NCBI GenBank assembly: GCA_947479455.1
Contig: CANJZE010000015.1
Location: 44,068-108,067 of the forward strand
Reading direction: 5' to 3'
From: Bacteroidota bacterium
Lineage (GTDB): Bacteria; Bacteroidota; Bacteroidia; Chitinophagales; LD1
Length of the DNA: 64,000 bases
Every line of letters starts with the position of its first letter. The first letter of the stretch is position 1. This document shows, piece after piece, positions 49,691-59,640 of the stretch. The notes under the pieces are model-generated. The model did not search any database. It was not told where the DNA came from and was given only the letters and a program-made list of their open reading frames with translations. A program made the position numbers and the translations under genes.

Positions 49691-49722
49691 GATTAGTGTT
49701 CAATCACTAATCGTTTTGTTTT
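49691..49722 (+). terminator. Terminator of the collagen-like gene
   Basis: GATTAGTG and CACTAATC form an 8-bp stem around TTCAAT, followed by GTTTTGTTTT, starting 8 nt after the stop. The stem overlaps the 3' codons of the T9SS remnant on the other strand. Confidence 0.85.
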
Positions 49723-49806
49723 ACTGTGGCTTTCGTTTTTCACTTCCACCACGTAAATACCACTGCTTAACATTGAAATATCAATCGTTCTAATTCCATC
49801 GTTGAT
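49693..49806 (-). pseudogene. Orphan T9SS type A sorting-domain tail (gene remnant)
   Basis: Read on the minus strand, 37 codons ending at the TAA at 49695-49693 give INDGIRTIDISMLSSGIYVV followed by EVKNESHSKTKRLVIEH, a clear end of a T9SS type A domain. A TAA stop lies immediately upstream in frame, so nothing is attached. Just upstream, in another frame, ATGAAAAAATTTCTTCTCTC (from 49834) would encode MKKFLLSI, the typical start of an exported protein. The simplest reading is that the body of a T9SS gene was deleted. The rest of the 379-bp gap (49684-50062) has no other gene. Confidence 0.7.
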
Positions 49807-50002
49807 CTTTTATCGAGAGAAGAAATTTTTTCATAGAAAAAAATTTTTGTCCATTAGATTTAAAAAGGTTTAGACCTGTGTCGAGTCTGTGGATAAATCA
49901 ACGATTTTTTTTGCAGAAAAAAAATTCCTGTTTTTGAATTTCGCATAAGGTAATTCTAAGCGGTCTGATTCAACGCCCCAAACAATTTTATGTCGAAGCA
50001 AC

Positions 50003-50040
50003 AAGCCCAAAAAAAAGAGCTGCGCGTTTGCGCAGCCCTT
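50003..50040 (-). terminator. Terminator of the giant T9SS gene
   Basis: GCTGCGC and GCGCAGC (50019-50036) form a strong G/C stem around GTTT, and on the minus strand the hairpin is followed by TCTTTTTTTTGGG. It lies 27 nt past the stop codon at 50063. Confidence 0.88.
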
Positions 50041-50062
50041 TAAAAAAAATGAATTTCAAATC

Positions 50063-53000
50063 TTAGTGCGTAATGAAAAGTTTCTTGGTAATAATTCCAT
50101 CACCATTTTTCACTTTTACTAACACATAAGCGGCTTCTAAATTGTCGAAGGCTTTAGTATAAACACTCGCCTTACCAAAGTGTTCATTCGAAAGTTCCTG
50201 ACCCAGCAAATTATAAACCTGAATAGTAGCATCCACATTCATCAAATGCGTAAAGTCAACAAACACATTATCGCGGAAGCTGTAAATTTTAACGGAGCCA
50301 TTCATTAAGTCTTGTAAGCCTGTGGCTGCGGTAACCACAATAGTTTGTGTAACCGTAGAAATACAACCATCGCTGTTTGTCACCGTTAATGTTACAGTGT
50401 AAGTGCCCGGCTCTAAAAATTCGTAAGTAGGATTTGCTACTCCGGTAATAATTGTTCCATCGCTAAATTCCCACTCGTAAGTTGTAGAGTTGGGCGTAGT
50501 ATTATTCATGGTAAAGGATTGGCCTACCACTACATTACTGTTAGTCATATTGAACGAAGCATTCACGGTGTTTGCACCACCTACTACTACATTTTTAACA
50601 ACGGTGTATCCACTATTGTCAACCAAAGTAAGCGTATAAATACCTGCTTGCAGTGCGCTTACATTTATTGGAGTAGAAGAATTCAACACACCTGATGAAA
50701 CAACATTTCCTGTGTTATCAGTCACTGCATAATTCCATCCAGCAGGTCCGGGTTGTGTTACATTTATTGAACCATCGCCCAAACAAGTTGAACTGGTTGA
50801 AACGATAACTGCCGGTGGCGTAAAGTGTAATACAAAGCGGTTCACTGCATCCGTTTTTGTATGCGTATAAACGTATTGCGCGTTGGTTCTGAAGTTATGC
50901 CATGCACCACCCAGTTGTAAATCTTCTAAAAGTACCAAAGTAGTAGGATCAAAAGAATTTAATCCACTTGCATTAAGCGTAAATTGACCATTTGTTCCAG
51001 GGAACATACCAAGAGGTACTGTAGGATTTGTTACTACATCGCTATAGGAGTTTATCGCCATTCTTCTGGTATCACCAAAGTTCATAAGCGTGTAAAGTGT
51101 AGGTTGGTCATATTGACTCTTCACTTTGTCGGCATCTAAACCAAGATCATATCCGCTGGTTGAAGTAGGTGTGAAATTAACTTTGGTTACATCGGCAAAT
51201 CCATTTCCGGTTACATCTAATTGCAATGTTTGTCCACTCAATTGGTAAAACGGAATAGCTGAACTTGCCTCACGTTCATCTTGATTAAATGTAAAGCTTA
51301 CTGTTCCAGGATCGGTTACGCGAACCATAAAACCTTGGAACGAAGACAAGTGAGCGGTGGCTGCACCGTTGCCAATAGTTGCCGGTTGGTACGTACCATG
51401 GTAAGTACCTGAAGTATGCCAAACCTGAACCGTTGGATCAATGCCTGCATGACCATCATGTAACCAAACTGGTGATGGGAAAGGATTGCCAATTAAGTTC
51501 CATCCTGGTTCAACTACCCAACTTTCAATGTTTCCTGTTGGATAACCGGTATTACTCAAACCTGTAATGGTTTTGTTGCCGGTGTTTGGTGAACCGACTA
51601 AATCGTATGTTACCCCATTATTCAAATACACCGAATAGGCTCTACCATTATCCATTACACCTTGAGATTTAACTTTCCAACCGCTCATTAAACAAGATTG
51701 ATCAGGAACGTTTTCTTCCCATTGAAACACATTTCCGTAGTTAGTTCCGGAAGCTAATTGATCTTCATCACAAGCTGCAGTAGGTGTTACAAACACATCG
51801 TTTATACCCGTGAGCGATACACCCACATCAATAAACCCTGGAGTATTTACAGGAGATGAAATAAAGTGCTGATCGTGTCCTACACCGCTAGTGTAACGTT
51901 GAGCAGTTACAGGTCCTAAGTAAGTACCTGTGCAAGTTCCGCAGAAGTCGTTAATGTAAGCCGTAACGCTTGGGCTCGATAACAATTTAGCTTCTCCACC
52001 CAAACCATTTCTAAACACACCCTTCTCTAGCTTAAGCTCATTCCAAACTCCAATGTCGGCACCTGCTGCTACATCAATGTTATTGTTACCCACTCCGCTA
52101 TTATTTAAAATTGTTAAGTTTTCAATCGTACCAATGCCCGACATAGTTTGATTTGCTGAACCTATCATTTTAAATAACCCTGCACCTGCTACGTGCATAT
52201 TATTTCCTCCGAAACTAGTGTTGGAACAAACGGAAATATTATTCAATAGGGTCAGTGTAACATTATTCGCAATGTCAATATTACCAACAGAAATAGGGAC
52301 GAAGATTGTAGGGTCGTTTGGTTGATCTGGAATAACGACATCCACACTACAAGCATCAGGTACAAACCCTACACTCCAGTTTCCGGCATCATGCCAATCA
52401 ATACTTCCACCTAACCACACAGCCGCTCCACATGGGCTAATAGTAAGTGTTAATGAACTCGTAGCATCAGCGCATGGGGCACTTGAATAGGCAGTAAGTG
52501 TTAGCACCACACTTCCTGCAACTAAGTCGGCAGTGCTTGGTGTGTACGAAGGATTTACTTGTAATGCGTTTGAGAAAGTTCCCGTTCCGCTACTTGTCCA
52601 TTGAACAAAACTGTAACCCGAAGCCGTAGCTGCAACCAAGGACACCGGATCAATGTTGCATGAAGTTAAATCACCACCAGCATTAGCACTTGATGATCCT
52701 GAAACCTGAACTGCAGGCGATCCTGCATCCGGTGCACTACATGCATTGGTAGCAACTACCGTATATACACCTGCATCAGCAGCTTGCATATTTACCCGAG
52801 TTGGATTTTGAATGTTAGCGACAAAACCGTTTGGTCCAGTCCAACTCCATGTTATATCAGAGCCTGAAGCAAAAGATGCACTCAAGTTCAATGTGCTTGT
52901 TTGGCAAATAGGATTTGGTGTGGCATCAGCAGTTAAACCAATCACAGCTCTATGAATTGCCACTGAAGCGGTGGAAGAAGAAACTGTTCCGCAAACATTG

Positions 53001-56000
53001 GTTGCTGATAAATTATAAACTCCTTCATCAGTTGCTTTAATAATAGTAGAGCGAGTTGCATTCTGAGTATTCGCTGTATATGTGTTAGGACCTGTCCAAG
53101 ACCAAGTGGTTACCACTACACCTCCGGCAACAGTGCCGGTTAAATTTAGTGTGGCACCCTGGCAAATTGGGTTAGCCGATGCTGTAGCTGTTAAACCCGT
53201 AATAGGCGTGTTAACCGTTACCGTTATCAACGTTGTCAACTGAGTAAAACAAGTGGTTACACCAAAAGTAGCCAGCACATTGAATGTGGTAGTGGCAGCA
53301 AGCACACCGGTAGGCAGGTTGATAGTTCCACCAGTTCCTGGTACGGAACTTCCTACTGCTACATTCGAAGGATGTAAACGCAACTGGTAATTAACTCCAA
53401 CTTGCGAATTAGGAACCTGAATGTTGGTTCCTGCTCCTGTACAAAGTGGCGAGGTCTGTGCTACGGGAACTAAATTATTCGGGGTTTGTGTTACCGTAAT
53501 TAAAACAGTACTAACCGCAGCTGAACAAGGTCCTGCACCATCAGGATCATTAGTGGTTAAAGTAAGCGTAACTGAACCTGAAGTGATAGTAGGAGTATAT
53601 GTTGATGTTAATGAACTCGCATCGGAGAAGTTTCCGGTTGGTGCAGACCAAGTTGAACTGGTAGCGCCTCCACTAATACTTCCCGCAAGAGTCACAGTTC
53701 CTCCTGAACATACAGATTGGTCAGTGCCTGCATCTGCTACTGCAGATGGATTAACTGTAATCGTAAACGTCTTCGGTGTTCCAGTGCAAGTAACACCTGA
53801 ACTTGTGAAGCTCGGAGTAACCGTAATAGTTGCTGTTACCGGGCTTATACCCGGGTTAGTTGCACTAAAAGCACCTATGGTACCTGTACCACTTGCTCCA
53901 AGTCCAATGCTGATATCATCATTTGTCCAACTGTAAACAGTTCCTGTAACTGCACCGCTAAATACAACAGCTGTAGTATTTGAGCCGTTACACTTTGTTT
54001 GATCTGCCGGTTGATTGACAGTAGGAATCGGATTTACTTTAATCGTAAATGTTTTAGAATTTCCAGTACATGTAACTCCTGCATTTGTGTAGCTAGGTGT
54101 TACCACAATAGAGGCCGTAACCGTGGTTGCTCCGGTATTCGTAGCAGTAAACGAAGCTATGTCACCAGTACCACTTGCTACCAATCCAATACTTGGAGTA
54201 TTGTTCGTCCAATTAAACACGGTTCCTACAACAGCACCAGTAAAAGTAATTGCCGTAGTTCCTGAGTTATGACAATGCGTTTGGTTGGCAGGTTGTGCCA
54301 CAGTAGGAATTGGATTAACCGTTAACAATGCAGAAGCCGTACCTTTACAACCGCTGCCCTGATCGGTAGCAGTTAAGTTGTAAGTTCCTGCATTAGAGAC
54401 CGTGACATTTTGTAAAGTTGAAGTGAAACTTGGTCCAGACCAAGAATATCCAAACACACCGCTTCCTCCTGTACCTCCCGATGCACCACCCAATAGATTA
54501 GTAGTGTTACCACTGCAAATAACTAGGGTTCCGTTAATACTGGCTGACGGATTTAAGTTAACTGTTACAGCTTTAGAATTCGAAGTACCGTTGCTACAAC
54601 CTATTGGAGTAACTACCACATTACCGCTGGTAGTATTGAAAGTAACCGAAATGGAAATAGTTCCTTGTCCGGAATTAATTATCGCTCCGCTAGGTACTGT
54701 CCACAAATAACTAGTGGCGTTGGCCACAGCTAAAATGCTGTACGTATTTGCAATACCCTGGCATACGGTTGCATTACCGGTAATTGCACCAGCAGCCGAA
54801 GGTGCCGCGCTTACCACCACCGTAGCATAAACAGGTGTTGACCATCCACAGCAATCTTCTTTCACTCTTAGCTTAACCAAATAGGTACCTGCCGTAAAGC
54901 CAGCGGTGTTAACCAAGCCGGGACTTTGTGAAGTACTTGTATAAACCGTAGGGTTTGCAAAACTTGTTTTAGCAATTGACCAATCATAAGCTGTGCCGAT
55001 AGTCGCAGTACTCAAACTTATATTATCACCTATACAAATTGGGGTTGTAATAGGATCTATAACCGGCAATGAACGTGTGCCTTTTATTTTTATGAAATTG
55101 TAATAGGTAACTCCGTTTATGACTACATCTTTATCGCCCGTTGTTGTATAAGATACAACTGCCGGAGTTGAAGAGTTTGTATAGCTTGTTGCCAAACTGG
55201 TATTATTATTTACAAAACTGCTTACCACCGTTGCACCCCAAGTTCCAGCAGTTTTTGTAATCGTAATTTCTGAATTTGTACAGCCTTGATTTTGATTAAC
55301 AATTAAAACCGGACTGCTTACCGGTGCCGAACCACAAGTTGATGCAGTACTTGGCGCACAAGCAAAACTAGTGAATGTAGGTGCTGAACCTCCCGAAAGA
55401 ACATAAGCATAACTAGCTCCAGTTGATCCTGAACCGCCTGCACTTCCCGCTCCTCCGTTGCTTCCATTACCTCCGTAACTTGAGTTACCACATCGGCTAC
55501 CACCACAACCGGTCATCCATCCATTTCCACCAGTGGAACCAACTCCACCCGCGCCACCGGCACCACCTGCTCCACCTACACCGCCTGCTCCTGCAGTAAA
55601 TTGGCATCCAATAAAATTTCCAGAAGTTGAATTATTATACAAGAACAGGGCATAAGAAGCACCACCACCGGCTCCTCCAGAACCCGCTCCTCCACCGCCT
55701 CCACCGCCTCCACCGCCTCCACCACCCGGTCCAGAATCACCCGTGCAAAAGGATGTCCCCGAAGCACTTGATCCTCCACCTGCTCCTCCACCGCCTCCGC
55801 CACCATTTCCTCCTGTACCTGCCGTTCCATTATTTCCTATACCAGGAACTTGAAATCCTGATACGATTGTAGCTGTATTCGAAGATCCCGCGCCCGGAGT
55901 ACCTGGAGCAACACCATTATTTCCTGCAGCTCCATCAGCTCCGTTGTTACCACAACAAGATGAACCTCCTCCTCCTCCTCCTCCTCCTGCACCACCTCCA

Positions 56001-59000
56001 CCTGTTGCTCCTGCTCCTCCTGCATCTCCATCACCCGCACCACAATCATTAAAAAATACCGCTTGATTATTGCCTCCTTTTCCGCCTGTGCCACCACCTC
56101 CTCCACTTAATCCTGTATTTCCAGTTGGTGCATTTCCTCCTTGAATTTGTGCCCCCCCTGTTCCACCACCTCCACCACTTCCAGCACCACCACCTGCGCG
56201 TGTTGAACAATTATTTCCAAAAACATCGCTGCAATCGCATTGAGAATTAGCTCCAGCACCACCATCACTGCCTCCACCTCCCGTTGATCCTGCATTACCC
56301 GTTCCACCCGAGCTACCCGCTCCTGACTGTACAATAACTCTTGAGAAGGTATAGCTACTGCATCCTTCCAAATAAAGAGCATAATTAGAAACACCCTCTT
56401 TATTGCTGTAACCGGTTCTTTCTGCTGATGTTAAATCTCGAGTTGTTATTTTCAAATCTTTAATAGTAAAACCTGTTCGGTTAACCATTACTAAGCCCCT
56501 TAAATAACCAACGTTACGTCCAGAAAGACTAATGTTTTTGTAAGTAGTATTATTAAAACTTAAGATGGTTTGGTCGCCAGCTATATCACTTGATTTTGTC
56601 CAGTAAGTAACATTGTTCACATAACCACCATCTAAAGTAAATGGATTTGAAGTAGTAATTACAAACTCATCGCTGAAAGTATAGGTTCCCTCCAAAAGTA
56701 TGATATGGTTTCTTGAAGGATTGGCATTCAAAATTGTGAATGCATTGGCAAAAGAAGAAGGACAAGAAATTGTTCCTTCTGTCGTATTCACATCACCTGT
56801 TGGGGATACATAGATATAATCACAGGCTCCAGAACCCGAGCTCGTGGTAGGGAAGGTAAATGTTTTAGTAGAACTAGCGGTACATCCATTTGCGTCTTTC
56901 ACCGCGATAGGATAATTCGTATATGTTGCCGGAGGATTCGGCAAACCAGAAGATACGCTACTTGCACCATAAGCACCTCCGTTAAAACTATAAGTAAAGG
57001 TTCCTTCGCCACCCGATGGAATTAAGGTAATGTAGGCGGCACTATAGAACGTTCCCGCGCAATCAAAGTTTAATGAGCTAGCAATAGTTATTGCCGATGG
57101 CTGTGTGAGTGTAAACGCTTTAGAAATGGTACAGTTATTCGCATCTTTTACCGTAACCGTATAAGTTCCAGCTAGAATAGCTGTTCTGTTTGCCGGGTTG
57201 TTTGTGCCTGCAACATCTGCCCAATCGTAAGTAACACTACCTACGTTATTTACTACTGCAGGGGTAATTGTACCTGAAGCTGTGCCATTGCAATTGATAT
57301 TAAATCCACCACCTGAAGAACTGGATAATGTGCCTGTAACACTAATTGCATTTGGCTCAATCAAAGTGTATGTAGCCGTTTGGTTACAAGAAGCTCCGTC
57401 AGAAATGGTAACTTGATAAGCTCCAGCCGGTAAAGTTGAAATCGTGTTGGCATTACTTACAATTGAACCGGAGTTAACTCCATTTGACCAAGCATAAACA
57501 TAAGGTGAAGTTCCACCCACCGTAACGGTAGCCGTTACCGAACCATTAGATGAATTATAACAACTTACCCCATAACCGTTGTATGTTGCATTGTTAGGAT
57601 TGCTCATAGTAACAGTAAAAGTTGCTGTAACTGTAACTACCACTGTTTCATACGTACTGCTTTCACATTGTGTGGTAGCATCATAGCTGGTAATATAGAT
57701 GCTTTGGCTGGAGGTTACTAAATAACCGGCACCAGTGGCTAACAATGTTCCTCCGCCTCCGGCTGAAGGAGGAATTCCATTGTAAAATCTACACGTATTT
57801 CCATCTAGACCCGGTGAAGCATTTAAACTATATGGGCCACAACTGGTAACAGCGTTTGACGCCACATTTGGCAAAGCCGGAATAAGCACAACCGCATTAG
57901 AAGAATATGGTGAAACATCACAGCCACTACCGCTGTAACTCACTTTTGCTCTATAATATCTTGATACAGATAAAGACGGAGTTGTTATCACTGAACCACC
58001 AACACTGGTAGTCCCTGCACCTATTGCGGACCACCCGGTTGAACCGTCTAACGACCATTCCCACGTATAAGTTGGAGTTCCTATTCCGTCAGCAGGTGTA
58101 GCAGTTAAAGTGGCAGTATTAATTGAAGCACAGGTTGGGCTGCTGGTAACAGCAATAGTCACTGTTGGATCTAGTACTACATTCCAAGTATATAGATTAT
58201 CTGCTGGATTTGGATTACATCCATTGCCTGGACATGCTCTTCTTGCGCGAACTTGAAACTGATTGGTTCCTGTAGCAGAAGCTGCGTAACTTGTATTAGC
58301 TAAAAATGTACTCCACGATGAACCTGCATCTGTCGAGTATTCGTACACATCGGCAGAACAACCAGTACCACCCGAACCTGCTACCAATGTTGTAGCAGAG
58401 ATTAAAGCGCCTTGACAAATTGTAGTACTTGCCGCTGTATTAAAACTAGTAACTGCCGGGGCAGTAGGATCCAAAACAACAATAATTGTTCTTTCGGTTC
58501 CATCAGCCAGTGCACATCCTGTAGTACCGGCAGTAAACTGTGGACGGTAATAATAAGTTCCTGTTGAAGGAGGAACATCACCTGATGTTACTGCCGTTCC
58601 TGCTCCGCCAGGTGTAGTTGCTCTTACCCAACTAACTGTTCCGCCCTGAGTGTTATTCACAGTAGCTGAAAAAGTAACTGAACCACCGTTGCAAATTGAA
58701 CTACCGCTAACTGGTGTAATGGTATTAGTAGCCCAAGTTGGAAGAGCAAGAGTTGTAATAGGCGTTGTTACTGTATAAACACTGCGGCAAGGGGTGCTAC
58801 CGTTCCGCGTTCTTACTCTTACATAATAATTTTGATTGGGATTTAATCCGGTTACTACTCTTGACAATCCAGTACCGAAATTGGTAAGTCCATCATAACC
58901 GGCCAGTAAAGATGTAAAAGCGTTATCTGTTGCAATTTGTATTTCGTATCCTTCTACATTGGTACCTGCGGTCCAGGTAATTGTAAATCCTGTACATGTT

Positions 59001-59476
59001 ACTGCAGAAACAACCGGTATGCCTGGTTCCACAGGTGTAGCTACTCTATAGTTGATTACGGAAGAAACACCCGACCAAGCACCACAAGCAGAAGCTGATC
59101 TATTGGTTCCTAAAGTAACACTTGTTACACCAGTAAATGTCCACGGTGATGCTACTGTGCATGTTCCATTTCCATATAGAACACCCGCGGTTGTATTTCC
59201 GCCTACTGTAGCTAATGTTGCTGTGTAATATGTAGTGGCTGTAAGTCCTCCTCTATTCATTGTAGCACCAGAACCTACAGTTGCAAACAGCACGTCAGAA
59301 CATGAAGTTGCTGAACCTTGTGTGCCGGGCGTTATTTCTGTTCCCAAATTACAACCCAAGGTGCCAACGCATTGTGCAATAGCGGTGTTGGTAATAGACA
59401 CAACCAATAAAATAAAGCAAGTAATAATTGCCTTGCTAAAAATATTTTTCGAATGAGGAGTAGATAGTTTTCCCAT
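50063..59476 (-). CDS. Giant T9SS-exported adhesin-like protein with SprB repeats and Gly-rich insert
   Basis: A 3,137-residue surface protein. The ATG at 59476 opens MGKLSTPHSKNIFSKAIITC and a signal ending NTAIAQ; the frame runs on upstream but without signal character. Modules in order: Cys-rich Ig/fibronectin-like domains, SprB-type repeats (YVYAWSNGVNSGSI; TLPAGAYQVTISDGASCNQTATYTLIEP), a right-handed beta-helix-like region (YIYVSPTGDV to ALYLEGCSSYTF), a very Gly-rich insert (about residues 1047-1359), more PKD/Ig-like repeats, a second beta-rich domain (about 2350-2850) and a PKD domain, then a T9SS type A tail (VKIYSFRDNVFVDF and GDGIITKKLFITH). It is probably exported by PorW/SprE and attached to the surface as an adhesin; no enzymatic motif was seen. 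Confidence 0.88.
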   Translation of the reverse strand: MGKLSTPHSKNIFSKAIITCFILLVVSITNTAIAQCVGTLGCNLGTEITPGTQGSATSCSDVLFATVGSGATMNRGGLTATTYYTATLATVGGNTTAGVLYGNGTCTVASPWTFTGVTSVTLGTNRSASACGAWSGVSSVINYRVATPVEPGIPVVSAVTCTGFTITWTAGTNVEGYEIQIATDNAFTSLLAGYDGLTNFGTGLSRVVTGLNPNQNYYVRVRTRNGSTPCRSVYTVTTPITTLALPTWATNTITPVSGSSICNGGSVTFSATVNNTQGGTVSWVRATTPGGAGTAVTSGDVPPSTGTYYYRPQFTAGTTGCALADGTERTIIVVLDPTAPAVTSFNTAASTTICQGALISATTLVAGSGGTGCSADVYEYSTDAGSSWSTFLANTSYAASATGTNQFQVRARRACPGNGCNPNPADNLYTWNVVLDPTVTIAVTSSPTCASINTATLTATPADGIGTPTYTWEWSLDGSTGWSAIGAGTTSVGGSVITTPSLSVSRYYRAKVSYSGSGCDVSPYSSNAVVLIPALPNVASNAVTSCGPYSLNASPGLDGNTCRFYNGIPPSAGGGGTLLATGAGYLVTSSQSIYITSYDATTQCESSTYETVVVTVTATFTVTMSNPNNATYNGYGVSCYNSSNGSVTATVTVGGTSPYVYAWSNGVNSGSIVSNANTISTLPAGAYQVTISDGASCNQTATYTLIEPNAISVTGTLSSSSGGGFNINCNGTASGTITPAVVNNVGSVTYDWADVAGTNNPANRTAILAGTYTVTVKDANNCTISKAFTLTQPSAITIASSLNFDCAGTFYSAAYITLIPSGGEGTFTYSFNGGAYGASSVSSGLPNPPATYTNYPIAVKDANGCTASSTKTFTFPTTSSGSGACDYIYVSPTGDVNTTEGTISCPSSFANAFTILNANPSRNHIILLEGTYTFSDEFVITTSNPFTLDGGYVNNVTYWTKSSDIAGDQTILSFNNTTYKNISLSGRNVGYLRGLVMVNRTGFTIKDLKITTRDLTSAERTGYSNKEGVSNYALYLEGCSSYTFSRVIVQSGAGSSGGTGNAGSTGGGGSDGGAGANSQCDCSDVFGNNCSTRAGGGAGSGGGGGTGGAQIQGGNAPTGNTGLSGGGGGTGGKGGNNQAVFFNDCGAGDGDAGGAGATGGGGAGGGGGGGGSSCCGNNGADGAAGNNGVAPGTPGAGSSNTATIVSGFQVPGIGNNGTAGTGGNGGGGGGGAGGGSSASGTSFCTGDSGPGGGGGGGGGGGGGAGSGGAGGGASYALFLYNNSTSGNFIGCQFTAGAGGVGGAGGAGGAGGVGSTGGNGWMTGCGGSRCGNSSYGGNGSNGGAGSAGGSGSTGASYAYVLSGGSAPTFTSFACAPSTASTCGSAPVSSPVLIVNQNQGCTNSEITITKTAGTWGATVVSSFVNNNTSLATSYTNSSTPAVVSYTTTGDKDVVINGVTYYNFIKIKGTRSLPVIDPITTPICIGDNISLSTATIGTAYDWSIAKTSFANPTVYTSTSQSPGLVNTAGFTAGTYLVKLRVKEDCCGWSTPVYATVVVSAAPSAAGAITGNATVCQGIANTYSILAVANATSYLWTVPSGAIINSGQGTISISVTFNTTSGNVVVTPIGCSNGTSNSKAVTVNLNPSASINGTLVICSGNTTNLLGGASGGTGGSGVFGYSWSGPSFTSTLQNVTVSNAGTYNLTATDQGSGCKGTASALLTVNPIPTVAQPANQTHCHNSGTTAITFTGAVVGTVFNWTNNTPSIGLVASGTGDIASFTATNTGATTVTASIVVTPSYTNAGVTCTGNSKTFTIKVNPIPTVNQPADQTKCNGSNTTAVVFSGAVTGTVYSWTNDDISIGLGASGTGTIGAFSATNPGISPVTATITVTPSFTSSGVTCTGTPKTFTITVNPSAVADAGTDQSVCSGGTVTLAGSISGGATSSTWSAPTGNFSDASSLTSTYTPTITSGSVTLTLTTNDPDGAGPCSAAVSTVLITVTQTPNNLVPVAQTSPLCTGAGTNIQVPNSQVGVNYQLRLHPSNVAVGSSVPGTGGTINLPTGVLAATTTFNVLATFGVTTCFTQLTTLITVTVNTPITGLTATASANPICQGATLNLTGTVAGGVVVTTWSWTGPNTYTANTQNATRSTIIKATDEGVYNLSATNVCGTVSSSTASVAIHRAVIGLTADATPNPICQTSTLNLSASFASGSDITWSWTGPNGFVANIQNPTRVNMQAADAGVYTVVATNACSAPDAGSPAVQVSGSSSANAGGDLTSCNIDPVSLVAATASGYSFVQWTSSGTGTFSNALQVNPSYTPSTADLVAGSVVLTLTAYSSAPCADATSSLTLTISPCGAAVWLGGSIDWHDAGNWSVGFVPDACSVDVVIPDQPNDPTIFVPISVGNIDIANNVTLTLLNNISVCSNTSFGGNNMHVAGAGLFKMIGSANQTMSGIGTIENLTILNNSGVGNNNIDVAAGADIGVWNELKLEKGVFRNGLGGEAKLLSSPSVTAYINDFCGTCTGTYLGPVTAQRYTSGVGHDQHFISSPVNTPGFIDVGVSLTGINDVFVTPTAACDEDQLASGTNYGNVFQWEENVPDQSCLMSGWKVKSQGVMDNGRAYSVYLNNGVTYDLVGSPNTGNKTITGLSNTGYPTGNIESWVVEPGWNLIGNPFPSPVWLHDGHAGIDPTVQVWHTSGTYHGTYQPATIGNGAATAHLSSFQGFMVRVTDPGTVSFTFNQDEREASSAIPFYQLSGQTLQLDVTGNGFADVTKVNFTPTSTSGYDLGLDADKVKSQYDQPTLYTLMNFGDTRRMAINSYSDVVTNPTVPLGMFPGTNGQFTLNASGLNSFDPTTLVLLEDLQLGGAWHNFRTNAQYVYTHTKTDAVNRFVLHFTPPAVIVSTSSTCLGDGSINVTQPGPAGWNYAVTDNTGNVVSSGVLNSSTPINVSALQAGIYTLTLVDNSGYTVVKNVVVGGANTVNASFNMTNSNVVVGQSFTMNNTTPNSTTYEWEFSDGTIITGVANPTYEFLEPGTYTVTLTVTNSDGCISTVTQTIVVTAATGLQDLMNGSVKIYSFRDNVFVDFTHLMNVDATIQVYNLLGQELSNEHFGKASVYTKAFDNLEAAYVLVKVKNGDGIITKKLFITH
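55400..56335 (-). repeat. Glycine-rich low-complexity segment inside the giant T9SS gene
   Basis: On the plus strand this stretch is full of CCTCCACCT-type words; translated on the minus strand it is blocks of Gly with Ser, Ala and Asn (GGGGGTGGAQIQGG; GGAGGAGGVGSTGGNG), interrupted near 55585-55660 by ASYALFLYNNSTSGNFIGC and by several Cys-containing short loops. The pattern strand-short loop-Gly block fits a beta-helix whose turns are extended by Gly-rich loops. Because of its triplet repetition the region is prone to length change. Confidence 0.8.
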
Positions 59477-59598
59477 AGTGCAATAATTTAAATAAAATGT
59501 GTCAGGTTGAATTAAAACAAAAATCTTCAAGCAAGTTAAATCTTTTCTAGGCAAAAGTCAAAAAAAATATCTCCAAATGTTCAGGTGGTTCGAACAAG

Positions 59599-59633
59599 AG
59601 AAAAAATAGGGCGATAAAAGTTATCGCCCTATT
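59599..59633 (-). terminator. Terminator of the right-edge T9SS gene
   Basis: AATAGGGCGATAA and TTATCGCCCTATT are perfect 13-bp arms around AAG; on the minus strand the hairpin is followed by TTTTTTCTCTT. It sits 8 nt after the stop at 59641 and separates this gene from the giant gene. Confidence 0.9.
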
Positions 59634-59640
59634 GTATTTT

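Noticed and set aside
53421..56394. Several long reading frames on both strands opposite or out of frame with the giant T9SS gene (for example 53421-53936 and 56107-56394)
   Set aside because: They arise from the biased Gly/Thr/Pro-rich codons of the giant gene, have odd composition and no start context or family resemblance.
52500..58700. Possible second enzyme domain (pectate lyase) in the giant protein
   Set aside because: The beta-helix region has strand and turn wording but no Asp/Arg catalytic cluster of pectate lyases could be identified, so only a fold-level call is made.
59477..59554. Longer N-terminus of the giant T9SS protein
   Set aside because: The signal peptide begins at the ATG at 59476; the upstream 26 residues would precede it and are not hydrophobic or conserved-looking.
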